From a virus: a stretch of DNA of 64,000 bases. This document shows, one piece after another, positions 35,889 through 47,219 of this stretch (position 1 is the stretch's first letter; each line of letters begins with the position of its first letter). Made by a program: the position numbers and the translations under genes. The stretch is from positions 1 to 64,000 of IMG/VR virus record IMGVR_UViG_3300020204_004643. One strand, given 5' to 3'. The notes under the pieces were generated by a model. That model searched no databases, was not told the origin of the DNA, and saw only the letters and a program-made list of their open reading frames with translations.

Positions 35889-35906
35889 TTACACAAAAAA
35901 GTGTAA
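35889..35906. promoter_or_regulatory. Palindromic TTACAC/GTGTAA element between divergent tail operons
   Basis: TTACAC at 35889-35894, six A, then GTGTAA at 35901-35906: a perfect 6-bp inverted repeat centred between the divergent starts at 35875 (-) and 35933 (+). Each arm points a GTGTAA core toward one of the two genes. It could be a bidirectional promoter or operator. The plus-strand side continues into the longer conserved element. Confidence 0.4.
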
Positions 35907-35923
35907 TATTATTTGGTAAAAGG
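35899..35923 (+). promoter_or_regulatory. Conserved GTGTAA element upstream of the gpM operon (copy C)
   Basis: AAGTGTAA followed by TATTATTTGGTAAAAGG. Nearly the same arrangement precedes the small gene at 62734 (-) and the tape measure gene at 60676 (-). The ATG follows 26 bases after GTGTAA, with AAAGG as Shine-Dalgarno sequence closer to the start. Candidate phage-specific (late) promoter; no standard -10/-35 pair is seen here. Confidence 0.4.
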
Positions 35924-35932
35924 CAAAAGGAA

Positions 35933-36496
35933 ATGTCTACGTCCATATACGATATAGCTCCATGGAGCGCATCAACTGCTTATAATAAAAATGATGTAAT
36001 TTATTATTCTTCTGATGCTAGGTTTTATTATGCTAAAAACAATGTGCCTGCTGGGGCAGGCAATGCGCCCAACTATCAGAATATTCTTTCTGATTCAGAC
36101 GCTTACTGGGGAGGATATTTAAAACATCCAATCACTCAAAAAGATTATCCCTTTTTCTTTTGGAAACCATCTTATCAAACGCAAGCTAATTTTGAACCAA
36201 AAGTAAATGTAGTAAAATACGGAGATGGTTATGAAAAAAGAGTAAGTGATCAAATTAATTTTAATTTATTGAATTTTGACTTAAATTTTGATGGATTAAC
36301 TTTAGATGAGGTTACTGCTATTTTACATTTTCTAACATTGAGAGCCGCTAAACATGCTTTCATATATAAACCAGCAGCACCATTTACAGTTGCAAGCACA
36401 AATGCTAAACTATTTGTTTGCCGCAAATGGGCATCATCCAATCCATTCCATAATAATTTTTCCATAAAAGCGTCATTCGAAGAAGTCCCAGCATAA
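35933..36496 (+). CDS. Minor tail protein, lambda gpM-like, with N-terminal carbohydrate-binding-like module
   Basis: 187 residues. The C-terminal 120 match phage minor tail protein M: NVVKYGDGYEKRVSDQINFNL, LDEVTAILHFLTLRAAKHAF, a tail-tip adaptor. The N-terminal 60 (PWSASTAYNKNDVIYY, then RFYYAKN and YW) look like a small chitin/carbohydrate-binding (CBM5/12-type) module. This extra module is absent from lambda gpM and recurs in the next gene. A clear AAAAGGAA ribosome site precedes the ATG. First gene of the plus-strand tail-tip operon. Confidence 0.75.
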   Translation: MSTSIYDIAPWSASTAYNKNDVIYYSSDARFYYAKNNVPAGAGNAPNYQNILSDSDAYWGGYLKHPITQKDYPFFFWKPSYQTQANFEPKVNVVKYGDGYEKRVSDQINFNLLNFDLNFDGLTLDEVTAILHFLTLRAAKHAFIYKPAAPFTVASTNAKLFVCRKWASSNPFHNNFSIKASFEEVPA

Positions 36497-36497
36497 T

Positions 36498-37622
36498 ATG
36501 GCAACTCAAGAACAAATCAAAAATGCTTCATTAAAGATGAACAAAGAGTTTTTCTCTTTGGAGCCTTCATCGATAATAAATCTTTTTGAAATTGATTTAA
36601 GCGATTTAGGTTTTAGCACAGATAACCAATTCATTATTAATTTAAGAGAAATTCAAATTGCATTACCCGGCTCGACAGAAACAATAAATAATGATTTTAA
36701 TTATAGAATTATTAGACTTCATAATAATTTAAAATTAGGAAAAAATGTTATTTATTGGAATAATAGTCCTTATTTACCTGCACCACTAGCTGCAGAAGGA
36801 TTTGAATTAGCCTCTAAAGGAGTATTCCCAAAACCGAAAATTACGATTTCTTTTTCAGATGAAATGCTTGATGTTTTTTCTTTGTTTAAAGGAACAGTAA
36901 ATTTTGGAAGTTTAATAGGAGCAAAATTTACTAGAAGACGCACATTTGCGAAATTTCTAGATAGAAAAAATTTTTATCAAACAGATTCAAACACTCCTCT
37001 TACTTCAGATTACGCTTCTATTCCGGAAGGATTTGACCCAGATCCAAATTGCGAATTTCCTAAAGATATCTATTATTTAGACAGAAAATCATTTGAAAAT
37101 AAAAATTCAATTCAATTTGAACTATCCAGCGCCATTGATTTAGATAGAGTAAAATTACCACGAAGAAGAGTTTTAAGTTATGCTTGCCCATGGCAATACA
37201 GAGGAGAGGGTTGTTTGTATGAATATCAATCTAGATTAAATGAAGATACTCATGGAACAACAACTGCTATTCCAAATCAAAGTGATACCACAGGAGAAAT
37301 TGCTCCAGTTTGTGCAACTGAAGACGATCAACTAATTAAAGATATAATCTCCCCTACTGTTTTATCAAATAATCCAGTTGAATGGAAATCAAAAGAATCT
37401 TATGAAAAAGGATCAGTTGTATACATAACTAAAAAGAATATTAATTTTTATTTTGTAGCCAAAGTCAATGTTCCTATTAATATGCCACCACCAAATGGTA
37501 ATTATTGGTTGGCAGATCAATGTTCTAAAACGCTAAAAGGCTGCAGAATAAGATACGGTCAAAATGCATTACCCTTTGGTGGATTTTATGGAGTTTCTAA
37601 TTACCAAAGAGGATCAATGTAA
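36498..37622 (+). CDS. Minor tail protein, lambda gpL-like, with putative Fe-S cysteines and inserted module
   Basis: 374 residues. It follows gpM, as in lambda. Four Cys fit the lambda gpL pattern: Cys230-x8-Cys239 (ACPWQYRGEGC) and Cys342-x6-Cys349 (CSKTLKGC), then the conserved LPFGGFYG close to the end. In lambda gpL these bind an iron-sulfur cluster. Between the pairs about 100 residues are inserted, including a CBM-like module (WKSKESYEKGSVVYI and NYWLAD) similar to the N-terminus of the gpM-like protein. It adapts the tail tube to the tip. Confidence 0.75.
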   Translation: MATQEQIKNASLKMNKEFFSLEPSSIINLFEIDLSDLGFSTDNQFIINLREIQIALPGSTETINNDFNYRIIRLHNNLKLGKNVIYWNNSPYLPAPLAAEGFELASKGVFPKPKITISFSDEMLDVFSLFKGTVNFGSLIGAKFTRRRTFAKFLDRKNFYQTDSNTPLTSDYASIPEGFDPDPNCEFPKDIYYLDRKSFENKNSIQFELSSAIDLDRVKLPRRRVLSYACPWQYRGEGCLYEYQSRLNEDTHGTTTAIPNQSDTTGEIAPVCATEDDQLIKDIISPTVLSNNPVEWKSKESYEKGSVVYITKKNINFYFVAKVNVPINMPPPNGNYWLADQCSKTLKGCRIRYGQNALPFGGFYGVSNYQRGSM

Positions 37623-38377
37623 TGGTTAATGAAGAAATAAAAAATGCTATCAAAGAGCATGCAATTAAAGATTATCCAAATGAATGCTGCGGATTACTTT
37701 ATATAAAAGATAATTGTCTAAAAATACTAAATGCCCAAAATACCGCTATAGACAAAGTTAATGAATTTATAATAAATCCAAAAGATTATTTAAAAGCTTC
37801 TAGAAATGGTAAAATAATTGGTATTTATCATTCTCATTGTATTCAAGATAATTCATTTTCAGAATTAGACAAACAAATAAGCCACAGATTAAATTTAAAA
37901 AACATAGTCTATATTCACAAACAAAATAAATTCGAAGAATATTGCCCAGAAAATTATTTTTCTAAATATACAGATAAACAATTCAAAATTAATCAATCAG
38001 ATTGTTTATCTATTATCGAAGAATATTATAATGAAGAATTTGGATTAAAAATATTTCACTATGAAAGACATGAAAACTGGGATAAAAACTACAAAGATTT
38101 CATAGAATATAAACTTTCTTGTTTCACAAATAATAAAAACTTTGACGAATTTCTTGCTAAAGAAAATTTTATTAAAATAGATGAAATACAAAAAGCTAAA
38201 AAACATGATATCATAATATTTAAATATTTAGACAATTACCCTTCTCATTTTGGAATTTACTTAGGCAACGATCATATTTTACATCAACCAAGAAACAAGC
38301 AATCTTTGATAGAAAAACTTTCAAATCCAGAGAAAAGAAGAATATATTGTTTCGCAAGACATAAACAACTATGTTAA
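37622..38377 (+). CDS. Tail protein, lambda gpK-like: JAMM peptidase + NlpC/P60
   Basis: 251 residues. The N-terminal JAMM/MPN domain has Glu21 and HSHx7SxxD (His70, His72, Ser80, Asp83), a complete zinc-peptidase set. The C-terminal NlpC/P60 domain has QSDCLS (Cys128), PSHFGIYLG (His209) and a later His221. Lambda gpK combines the same two domains and is thought to cleave peptidoglycan and/or process tail proteins. It overlaps gpL by 1 base and the next gene by 7. Confidence 0.8.
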   Translation: MVNEEIKNAIKEHAIKDYPNECCGLLYIKDNCLKILNAQNTAIDKVNEFIINPKDYLKASRNGKIIGIYHSHCIQDNSFSELDKQISHRLNLKNIVYIHKQNKFEEYCPENYFSKYTDKQFKINQSDCLSIIEEYYNEEFGLKIFHYERHENWDKNYKDFIEYKLSCFTNNKNFDEFLAKENFIKIDEIQKAKKHDIIIFKYLDNYPSHFGIYLGNDHILHQPRNKQSLIEKLSNPEKRRIYCFARHKQLC

Positions 38378-39107
38378 ATTTAGAAATTAAACATGAAATA
38401 ATAAATCATGCATTATCTAGCCCAAATGAAGTTTGCGGCTTTATAAAAATGCAAGGCGATATCTTAGTAATTGAAAAAAAAGAAAATATATTAAATTCAG
38501 CAACACAATTCATGATGGAAGGAATAGATGGAGACACTGTTGCTTATTATCATTCTCATATTGATTATGATCGCATTTCTAGAGAAGACGAAATAGTTTC
38601 AGAAAGACTAGGGTTGCCCTGTATTGTTTATAATAAAAATTCTAATACATTTCATCAATATAATCCAAATGGTTTAAAAATTCAATATACAGAAAGACCA
38701 TTCGTTTTAGGTTTCGCAGATTGTTTATGGCTAGTCAAAGATTACTATTCGTATAATTTAAATATAGATTTAGCTTCCGAGCAAGAAATAATTAAAAATA
38801 ATGCCTCGCAAGAGGAATACGATATTTTAGTAAAACAAAGATGTATTAACGAAGTAGATTTTCTTAAAACTAGAAGTGATTATTTAAAAAAATATTTTGA
38901 GTTAAACGGTTTTAAAGGAGTCGAAAGCCCCAAAAAGAATGATATTCTTATAACAAGAACTGCTAATTATAATTTTCCAATACATTGTATGATTTTTTTA
39001 GGAGGAGATAAAGTTTTACATCATCCTGGAAACAGCATCTCTAAAGAGGAAAGACTTTCCAGACTTCAGAAAAAATGGGTAATTTATACAATGAGGCACA
39101 ATCTACT

Positions 39108-39111
<4 letters not shown>
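38371..39111 (+). CDS. Second gpK-like protein (JAMM + NlpC/P60 paralogue)
   Basis: 246 residues, same two-domain plan as its upstream neighbour and probably a tandem duplicate. JAMM: Glu20, His61, His63, Ser70, Asp73, but with only six residues between His63 and Ser70 instead of seven. NlpC/P60: FADCLWLVKDYY with Cys118, PIHCMIFLGGDKVLHHPG carrying the His. Sequence similarity to the first copy is low, so the copies are old or fast-evolving. It ends in an ATGA overlap with the gpI-like gene. Confidence 0.7.
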
Positions 39112-39830
<719 letters not shown>

Positions 39831-39831
39831 A

Positions 39832-42800
39832 ATGAATAATCTTGAAGATTTTAAATTTGTAAAAGGTTTTGGCGGTGGTTCGCCAAATAATCCTCCGCCT
39901 CCAACTCCAGCCTATGAAGATGCAGAAGGATTTTTATATAATGATACAGTTGATAACGTATATCAATTTGCAAGAGTTACAGATTTACTTTCCGAAGGAC
40001 CTATAGAAGGTTTATGCGAAGGAGAATATCAGTTTAAAGGTAATGCCGGAGATTTAGGTTATACTGGGGTATATTATAATGAATATCCTCTTGCTATCGG
40101 AAATCAAAATACGCAAGTAAAATATTTAAGGTCCATTCAATGGAATCAAAATCCATTAGTTGACTCTCAAAACAAATATAATTATCAACAAATAAACATT
40201 AATGTATCTAAAGGTGGTCCCAGAGGTATTGCCAATATCGAAGATACTGATTCAACAAGTTACATAAGATCTATCGGAGAAAGATTAAGAGGACCAAATG
40301 AAACAGCTGTAACAGCATCACAAATATCAGATTTCCAAAAAAATTATCGAATAGTAAATAAAGAGTGCCGAAAAATCAAAATCAATTTTAAAATTGGTTC
40401 TTTATATCGCACTTTAAAATATCAAGATCTTGCTGCTTCTATAAAAGATGATCCAGATATTTTAAAAACTGATAAAACTTTCAATACATTCACTTTAATA
40501 GGAAGAGGCAGATCAGAAACAGGAAAGGATGTTATCGCGGGTGTTGGATCTGTAATAAGATACAATTTTGACGTTCATATTAAAATTGTTCCTGTATATA
40601 GAACTTATTCAAATACTTCTACTGAAATAGATATCACAGATGCTTCAAAAGCTACATCTGTTGTAAATCAAGAAAATCTACTTTTAAAACCCGATACCAC
40701 TGAATCATTATATAAAATAAACTTTAATGGTAAAGTAACTCAAGGATATTTAAAACAAGTAGCAATAGATTTAACAAATATTTTTAAAAATCTATCAAAT
40801 AATGATAACTGGGTAGGTTGGGATATTACAGTTTTAAAAACTACTCCTGAAGGAATTACATCTTCAAAGTCAGCTTATATATCAATTGAAAGCTTAACTG
40901 AAATATATTATTCAAATTTTAGATATCCTAACGCTGCTGTTGCTAGTGCTAATTTTAATGCTGAATATTTTTCTAGAATTCCTGATAGAAATTATGATGT
41001 AAATCTTTTAAAAGTAAAAGTTCCATCTAATTATGATCCAATAACCAAAACATACGGTAATGAAATTCCATTAACTATAGAAGAAAAAGTAACTATAAAT
41101 TCTTCATCTAATTCACAATCGCAAAACTTTTTTTCTGCTGTTGGGAATACTGATTATACTAATACAGATGATCAAACTCCACCAATAACGAATGGATTAA
41201 TTGGTCGATTTGATGCAACTAATGCATCTCCTAATGGATCAATAACTTCATGGCCTAATAATGGTTCAGACGCTTCAATAAAATGCATTATCGGGGGTGG
41301 AACGTATGCTAGTCCAGCAGGAGCAAATGGGCCAACCAAGGGAGCTGGCAATTCTGAAACAAGTCCAAATGGAAAATATGGAGTAACTTTTACAACCAGT
41401 CAAAACGTAAGATTCACTTATGAAGACCCGAAAAAAACTTTTGATGGCCCTAATGGCGACTATACAGTTTTTTACGTAGCAAAAATACATGATTTTGCAT
41501 TACATAACGAAAGAAAAATGATATTGCATAGCAGCAATGCAGAAAATCAAGTAATTTTAGGATTTTTTGATAATTATAATAAAGCATTTTGGTTTGGAAC
41601 ATGGATAAACTCAAATGAAACGACGAATACTGCAAGAGGGAATGATATAAATGAATATACGCTTAATGAAAAAGATTCTAATTGCTATATTGTAGGAGCA
41701 TCAGTAAGAACAAAGTCTAAAAGCGTAGATACATACTGGCAAAATACTAATTTTTCAACTACTGATTTAACTTTTACATATGCTCCACAAGGATTAGCAG
41801 TCAATAGATCAGGAACAATTTACGCAAATCAAAAAAGTAAATGCACTTTATTTGAGCTATTAATTTTTAATAGATCTCTTACAAAAAGTGAATGTTTTAG
41901 TATTAGAAACTGGTTAAATAAAAAATGGAATGTTTTAGCTACTACAACATTTGATAATACAAAAAAGGTTTTAGTTTTAGACTCTTCTTCTGTAAATATT
42001 CCATTAAAAACAATATGCAGAAATGGACAAGGAGCAACTACTAGCATTAGAGGAGTAGCTAAAGATTCTACTCAAGATTATCAAAATGCTTATTACGCAG
42101 GAATACCTCAAAGACAAAGAAATTTAACTAGCAAATGGAATTTAGCAAATCAAGGCTTTTGCAGTTTTTACTCTGATTGCAGTATAAATTTAAAAAATAC
42201 AATAGCTGATGGTAATTATTCTCTAATGCAAAGAGATGATCAATTTAATTTATCATTACAAGTAACAGGAGAAACTTTATATTTAATATTAACTTTAATT
42301 AATAAAGAAACTTCTCAAAAATTTCAAATTAAGAAAAAACTCAAAGCAACAGCTAGCGAATTTAAAGAAATATATCCAAGAAGAATAACCGCTTATATTT
42401 TACCGAAAGTTTTACAACAAAACGCAAAATACAATAAAACTTGGTATCAAAACCATCGTCAATATGGTCATTTAGGAAATGTAGACTCTTTAATAAGTAA
42501 AGGCCCAGCAAGCATGGGACTTTATTTTGAGGGAGGATGGCCGGATTTAGTAAAAGCAGCTGAAACTAAAGGATTTATTGAAGAAGTCTCATTAAGCACC
42601 GATTCAAACTTAAATCCATTAATAAACACTTATATAAAAGATAATAGACTTTACAATAATTATATAAAATTTCCTGCGAAAGAAATAAATTCTGGAGGTC
42701 AAAAACAAGGTGCGCTTTATGATTCTATATTTCTTTATGAATCTTCAAATCCAACAATTTTAAATTCTCAATTTATAGTTTTATTAGATTTTAAAGAAGA

Positions 42801-45800
42801 AATTATCTGTGATTTAAATGTAGCTAATCATATTAATTATATTCAATTTTTAAATGCAAGCTCGATACTTTCTAATGAAGAATCCGTTTCTTATGGCTGG
42901 GATGAAAAAAAGCAATCCTCGGTCAATCAAGTAGAATTAGATAAAGTAAATAATTCTGCAAACTATCATGGTGTTTTTTCAGTTAATTCAAATGCAAACA
43001 ATACTATAAATCTTACAGATACTCAAAACAAAGTATTATTACCAATTTCTAGTTTTAAAAATTTATATGGTAATGGTAATAAGTTTACTCCATTTGAATT
43101 TATAGATTCAAATAAACCCATAAAACTATTTACCGACGAAAGTGCCAAACAATATGGAGGTAAAATTCAAGGTTCATGTAGTTCAATTTCTGTTGATTCA
43201 ATAAATTTTGATGTCGCTTCTTTAGAATTAGCAACAAGTAAAGCATTATTTTCTAGCGATAAATACTCGGTACAAAAAATACTAATTCCAAATGGCGTCT
43301 CGAAATATAGTTTATCGAATGACATGTGGGATGGCGAATTTAAAACAGAAAAGCAATGGACAGATAATCCTGCTTGGTGTTTTTATGATTTGTTAACTAA
43401 TAAAAGATATGGCGCAGGAAATTATGTTAATGAAAGCTCTGTAGATAAATGGTCTTTATATCAGATAGGTAAATATTGTGATGAATTAGTTTCTGATGGA
43501 TTTGGAGGAATTGAGCCGCGCTTTACATGTAATGTTTATATTCAAAGCCAAGAAGAAGCCTTGAAAGTTCTTGGAGATATGGCTTCAGTATTTAGAGGCA
43601 TGTTTTATTATGCTAATGGGGCAATTTATAGCACAAATGATATGCCCCAAAATACACCTGTATATTGTTTTACAAATTCAAATGTAGTAGATGGTAATTT
43701 TAATTATGAATCAACTTCTCTAAAAGATAGAAATACATCTGTTTATGTAAGATATATTGATAAAAATAATTTATATAAACCCGGAATCGAATATGTAGAA
43801 AATGTTGAAGCAGTTAGAAAACATGGATTTAAAGAAACAGAAATCACAGCTTTTGGATGCACAAGTAGAGGACAAGCCCAAAGATTAGGTAGATGGGTCC
43901 TTGCTTCAGAATATAATGAAACAGAAACGGTTTCTTTTGAAACTGGTCCAGAAGCAGTAATGTTTAAACCGGGAGACGTTATTAAAATCTATGATTACAA
44001 TAAAAAATACAAAACAGTTGGTGGAAGATTAAATGCTATTTCTTTTTCAGGATTAGAAGCAAATACTACTACTGGATTTTTAACTTTAGACAGAAAACTA
44101 GATTTTAATTTCCAAAATTCAGCTAAATATGAACTTTCTATTGTTTCTCCTAAATACATACTTGACCCCGGAACAAGTGGAGCAATTACAGGAAGTATCG
44201 ATTTCGCCGAGTTCAGAAAATCTCTTACAAATTCATTTATTATAGGCAGCGGAGATTTGATAACAGGTCAAAATTATGACACTATTCGCCTCACGGGGCT
44301 TAATTCATTTTTGAATACTGGATTAAATATTAGTGGTTTATTGCCTTATACAGGAGGAACCGGTTATGCTCCAGCATCAATAATTTGGAATTTAGGAAAT
44401 TCTGGTTCTTTAGATGGAACAACTGATGGAGATTATGATTTTTATAGAATATTTAGGGTTCAAGAAGCTTCTCAATCAGATAACTATACAGTGCTTGCAG
44501 CACAAATGTATAATTTAAAATTTACTCAAATCGAATCAGGGTTAAATTTAACACCAAGTAGAGCCCCATCACCACCAGCATCTGCTCCTGATCAAGTTAT
44601 TTTTGATTTCCAATCTTACGCAAAGGATTCCGAGAGCTGCAAGAAAGATATTTTAAATATTGATATTTATTATAACTCTGACATAAAAACAGCAACAATA
44701 GGTTTTAGAATATTCATCAAACCAGAATATAATTCTAGTTTTGATCCTAATATTGATACTAATTTTATTTTTACTCCAGTAGATTTAGAAAAATCTTTTG
44801 TTACTAGTTCTATTGATGCAACAAACAGAAATGGAATTATCAGAGTTTATGGAGTTAATATTAATAACGAATGCTCACCAACTTATTCTACCGCAAAATA
44901 TCGTGGTGATTCTACAATTACAAACGTAGGATATTTTAAAGAATTAACAAATTGCATAGTTAATGTTAGCAACTTTGAAGACGAAGTTATTTCTTATACT
45001 AGAAAAGATTTCTTTAATGGATTATCAATTCAAAATCCATTACCATCAGATTTACAAATTGGAACAGATTTAAAATTTATTGATAATCAAATTTATCCAA
45101 ATAAATATTATCCATACAGAATTAAAATCATACCAGAAAAAGTAGACAATAAAGCTTCATTTGCTGCGGCTTACCAAAAATACGTCGACCAAACTGATTA
45201 TTTATACGAAGAAGAAAAATCTTCTCAAGGCGAAGTTTATCTATTTTCTCATCAAGCAACAAATAGAAAAATAAGAAACTTTTCAATAGCTATTGATAAA
45301 TTTAATAGCTATAATTTATCTTCTACTTCTAAAAATTTCAAGGATCCAAAAGGATTCAGATTAGTAACTTACGATAGTTTAGATAATGATTTAAAACAAA
45401 CATTAGATAATCTTTTAAATAATTCAGAATTTAAACTAACTAGAGACGCTGCAGATGTTATACTTAATTTCAATATGGAATTAAAGATGACTAATTTTGT
45501 TTCTAATTTATATCTATTGTTAATTCCAGTAACAGAGATATTTGATTTTAGTGTCAATCAAATTGTATATGACGATAACAATAATCCTAAATCAATAAAA
45601 GATAAAAACAATAAAGAAATCATTGATTCTCATTTTATTAACATAGATAACCAACCAGAAGTTTTCTATTTTAATAATCAAGTTGATACTATTGGTAAAC
45701 CATTTACTCTTTTTGCATATAAACCTTATTTGATAGCTGTTGATTTATTTATGAATCTTTGGCAATCATCTTCATCTAGTATGCCAGATGGAGTTTCTAT

Positions 45801-47214
45801 TACAAAAAATATTTTAAATTACGATTCTCCAATTTTAAATTCTAATGGATCACAAAAACTTTCTTATGCAGTAATTAGTTCAGTAAATAAAGAAATTAAA
45901 ATACCAGAAGAAATAATAGTGGAAGATAAGAGTCTACAAGGTAAAATACTTAAAGCTGGAATTAATTATATTCATTTAACATTAAATAATAGCGTTTTAA
46001 TTGAAGGTATTTTCGATAACCCCACAAACAATCAATCAACCTCAATACCCAATTCTTATAAATTAACAAGAAGAAATGTTTTATATAAACCAACAACTGA
46101 CGAGCACGTTCAAGTAAAAGACGACAGGGTATCATCTTCCGATGAAGAAGGCGCTTACTATGCTTTATCTATAGCAAATAGAAAAATTCAATATAATCAT
46201 CAATCGAGCGGTAATAATTTCAACAATTTAAGAATAATACCTTTTAACTTCAGAGCTTATACTTTATTGGGTAATAAAATCTTTACTTCTTTATTAGCTG
46301 GAATAAAAACAATTGCTAATTTACTAAATGGAATATTTCCTGAGAACTCTCAAACTAATGCCGTACAACATTTAGATATAAAGGTAAATAGAAAATTTAC
46401 CGCTTCTCCTCAAGCAATTTGCCTAGCAGACTTACATATTATAAAAGACTATGACTTAAGTGGTGATAATGCTGGTAATTTAATTACTACAGAAACAAGC
46501 GAAATTAAAGAATATTTAATAAATAATGCTACATGCTCAAGCGAGCAGTCTGCAAAAAATTTAATAAAAGATTATGAAAGTAACTTAAGTGATGGATTCA
46601 ATTTATTTAATGTTACACCAGATGAAAATTTCGGATCACCAGACAAGGATTTAAATTATCCAATACCACCAACTTTTCAAAAACAATATTTAAATTACAC
46701 CATAACAAATCCAAGACAAACAAATTACATTGCAGCTTTATCCTCTTCAGAAATAACAAATAGAACTAGTTTAACTAACAATTCTTCATATTATCCCGGA
46801 GTTCCACTAATAAATGATTATTTATTTTCATTAGTAATAAATATTCCTTATCAAGGAGACGTTTATGGAGCTTCGTTTTTAGATAACAAAAGTTTAGAGG
46901 TATTTGTATATCATGGAGAAGAATTAATATCCTCTACAACAACTCAAACGGTTATAGGAAGTTTGGGGTCTATTGATATTCCTAGTTGGAGAGAAATAGT
47001 TATTCTTATCCCTAGAATAACACCAAAAAATTATTATACTTATAAAAGAACATATGAAAATGGCGACGTTATAATAAACCCTGAGCTATGGAGTTTCAAT
47101 GACGTTAAAAATTTATCCTTTGCACATTTATCTGCTAGAAAACAACTAGGATTTTTCCCTGAACATAATTTTTATATACAGACAATGGAACTATCAATTC
47201 TAATAACTTATTAA
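39832..47214 (+). CDS. Central tail fibre/host-specificity protein, lambda gpJ-like, with LamG insertion
   Basis: 2460 residues, about twice lambda gpJ (1132). The N-terminus has a Gly-Gly-Pro-rich tail and ATDLLSEGPIEG-like segment (VTDLLSEGPIEGLCEGEY), typical of gpJ. Residues about 454-702 are a LamG/concanavalin-like insertion (LIGRFDATNAS, FYVAKIHDF, SIRNWLNKKWNV). The conserved hub region follows from about 1164: NPAWCFYDLLTNKRYGAG, ALKVLGDMASVFRGM and ITAFGCTSRGQAQRLGRWVL. Beyond 1550 it is beta-rich with no recognised domain and probably contacts the receptor. It forms the trimeric tail tip. Confidence 0.8.
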   Translation: MNNLEDFKFVKGFGGGSPNNPPPPTPAYEDAEGFLYNDTVDNVYQFARVTDLLSEGPIEGLCEGEYQFKGNAGDLGYTGVYYNEYPLAIGNQNTQVKYLRSIQWNQNPLVDSQNKYNYQQININVSKGGPRGIANIEDTDSTSYIRSIGERLRGPNETAVTASQISDFQKNYRIVNKECRKIKINFKIGSLYRTLKYQDLAASIKDDPDILKTDKTFNTFTLIGRGRSETGKDVIAGVGSVIRYNFDVHIKIVPVYRTYSNTSTEIDITDASKATSVVNQENLLLKPDTTESLYKINFNGKVTQGYLKQVAIDLTNIFKNLSNNDNWVGWDITVLKTTPEGITSSKSAYISIESLTEIYYSNFRYPNAAVASANFNAEYFSRIPDRNYDVNLLKVKVPSNYDPITKTYGNEIPLTIEEKVTINSSSNSQSQNFFSAVGNTDYTNTDDQTPPITNGLIGRFDATNASPNGSITSWPNNGSDASIKCIIGGGTYASPAGANGPTKGAGNSETSPNGKYGVTFTTSQNVRFTYEDPKKTFDGPNGDYTVFYVAKIHDFALHNERKMILHSSNAENQVILGFFDNYNKAFWFGTWINSNETTNTARGNDINEYTLNEKDSNCYIVGASVRTKSKSVDTYWQNTNFSTTDLTFTYAPQGLAVNRSGTIYANQKSKCTLFELLIFNRSLTKSECFSIRNWLNKKWNVLATTTFDNTKKVLVLDSSSVNIPLKTICRNGQGATTSIRGVAKDSTQDYQNAYYAGIPQRQRNLTSKWNLANQGFCSFYSDCSINLKNTIADGNYSLMQRDDQFNLSLQVTGETLYLILTLINKETSQKFQIKKKLKATASEFKEIYPRRITAYILPKVLQQNAKYNKTWYQNHRQYGHLGNVDSLISKGPASMGLYFEGGWPDLVKAAETKGFIEEVSLSTDSNLNPLINTYIKDNRLYNNYIKFPAKEINSGGQKQGALYDSIFLYESSNPTILNSQFIVLLDFKEEIICDLNVANHINYIQFLNASSILSNEESVSYGWDEKKQSSVNQVELDKVNNSANYHGVFSVNSNANNTINLTDTQNKVLLPISSFKNLYGNGNKFTPFEFIDSNKPIKLFTDESAKQYGGKIQGSCSSISVDSINFDVASLELATSKALFSSDKYSVQKILIPNGVSKYSLSNDMWDGEFKTEKQWTDNPAWCFYDLLTNKRYGAGNYVNESSVDKWSLYQIGKYCDELVSDGFGGIEPRFTCNVYIQSQEEALKVLGDMASVFRGMFYYANGAIYSTNDMPQNTPVYCFTNSNVVDGNFNYESTSLKDRNTSVYVRYIDKNNLYKPGIEYVENVEAVRKHGFKETEITAFGCTSRGQAQRLGRWVLASEYNETETVSFETGPEAVMFKPGDVIKIYDYNKKYKTVGGRLNAISFSGLEANTTTGFLTLDRKLDFNFQNSAKYELSIVSPKYILDPGTSGAITGSIDFAEFRKSLTNSFIIGSGDLITGQNYDTIRLTGLNSFLNTGLNISGLLPYTGGTGYAPASIIWNLGNSGSLDGTTDGDYDFYRIFRVQEASQSDNYTVLAAQMYNLKFTQIESGLNLTPSRAPSPPASAPDQVIFDFQSYAKDSESCKKDILNIDIYYNSDIKTATIGFRIFIKPEYNSSFDPNIDTNFIFTPVDLEKSFVTSSIDATNRNGIIRVYGVNINNECSPTYSTAKYRGDSTITNVGYFKELTNCIVNVSNFEDEVISYTRKDFFNGLSIQNPLPSDLQIGTDLKFIDNQIYPNKYYPYRIKIIPEKVDNKASFAAAYQKYVDQTDYLYEEEKSSQGEVYLFSHQATNRKIRNFSIAIDKFNSYNLSSTSKNFKDPKGFRLVTYDSLDNDLKQTLDNLLNNSEFKLTRDAADVILNFNMELKMTNFVSNLYLLLIPVTEIFDFSVNQIVYDDNNNPKSIKDKNNKEIIDSHFINIDNQPEVFYFNNQVDTIGKPFTLFAYKPYLIAVDLFMNLWQSSSSSMPDGVSITKNILNYDSPILNSNGSQKLSYAVISSVNKEIKIPEEIIVEDKSLQGKILKAGINYIHLTLNNSVLIEGIFDNPTNNQSTSIPNSYKLTRRNVLYKPTTDEHVQVKDDRVSSSDEEGAYYALSIANRKIQYNHQSSGNNFNNLRIIPFNFRAYTLLGNKIFTSLLAGIKTIANLLNGIFPENSQTNAVQHLDIKVNRKFTASPQAICLADLHIIKDYDLSGDNAGNLITTETSEIKEYLINNATCSSEQSAKNLIKDYESNLSDGFNLFNVTPDENFGSPDKDLNYPIPPTFQKQYLNYTITNPRQTNYIAALSSSEITNRTSLTNNSSYYPGVPLINDYLFSLVINIPYQGDVYGASFLDNKSLEVFVYHGEELISSTTTQTVIGSLGSIDIPSWREIVILIPRITPKNYYTYKRTYENGDVIINPELWSFNDVKNLSFAHLSARKQLGFFPEHNFYIQTMELSILITY

Positions 47215-47219
47215 TACAT

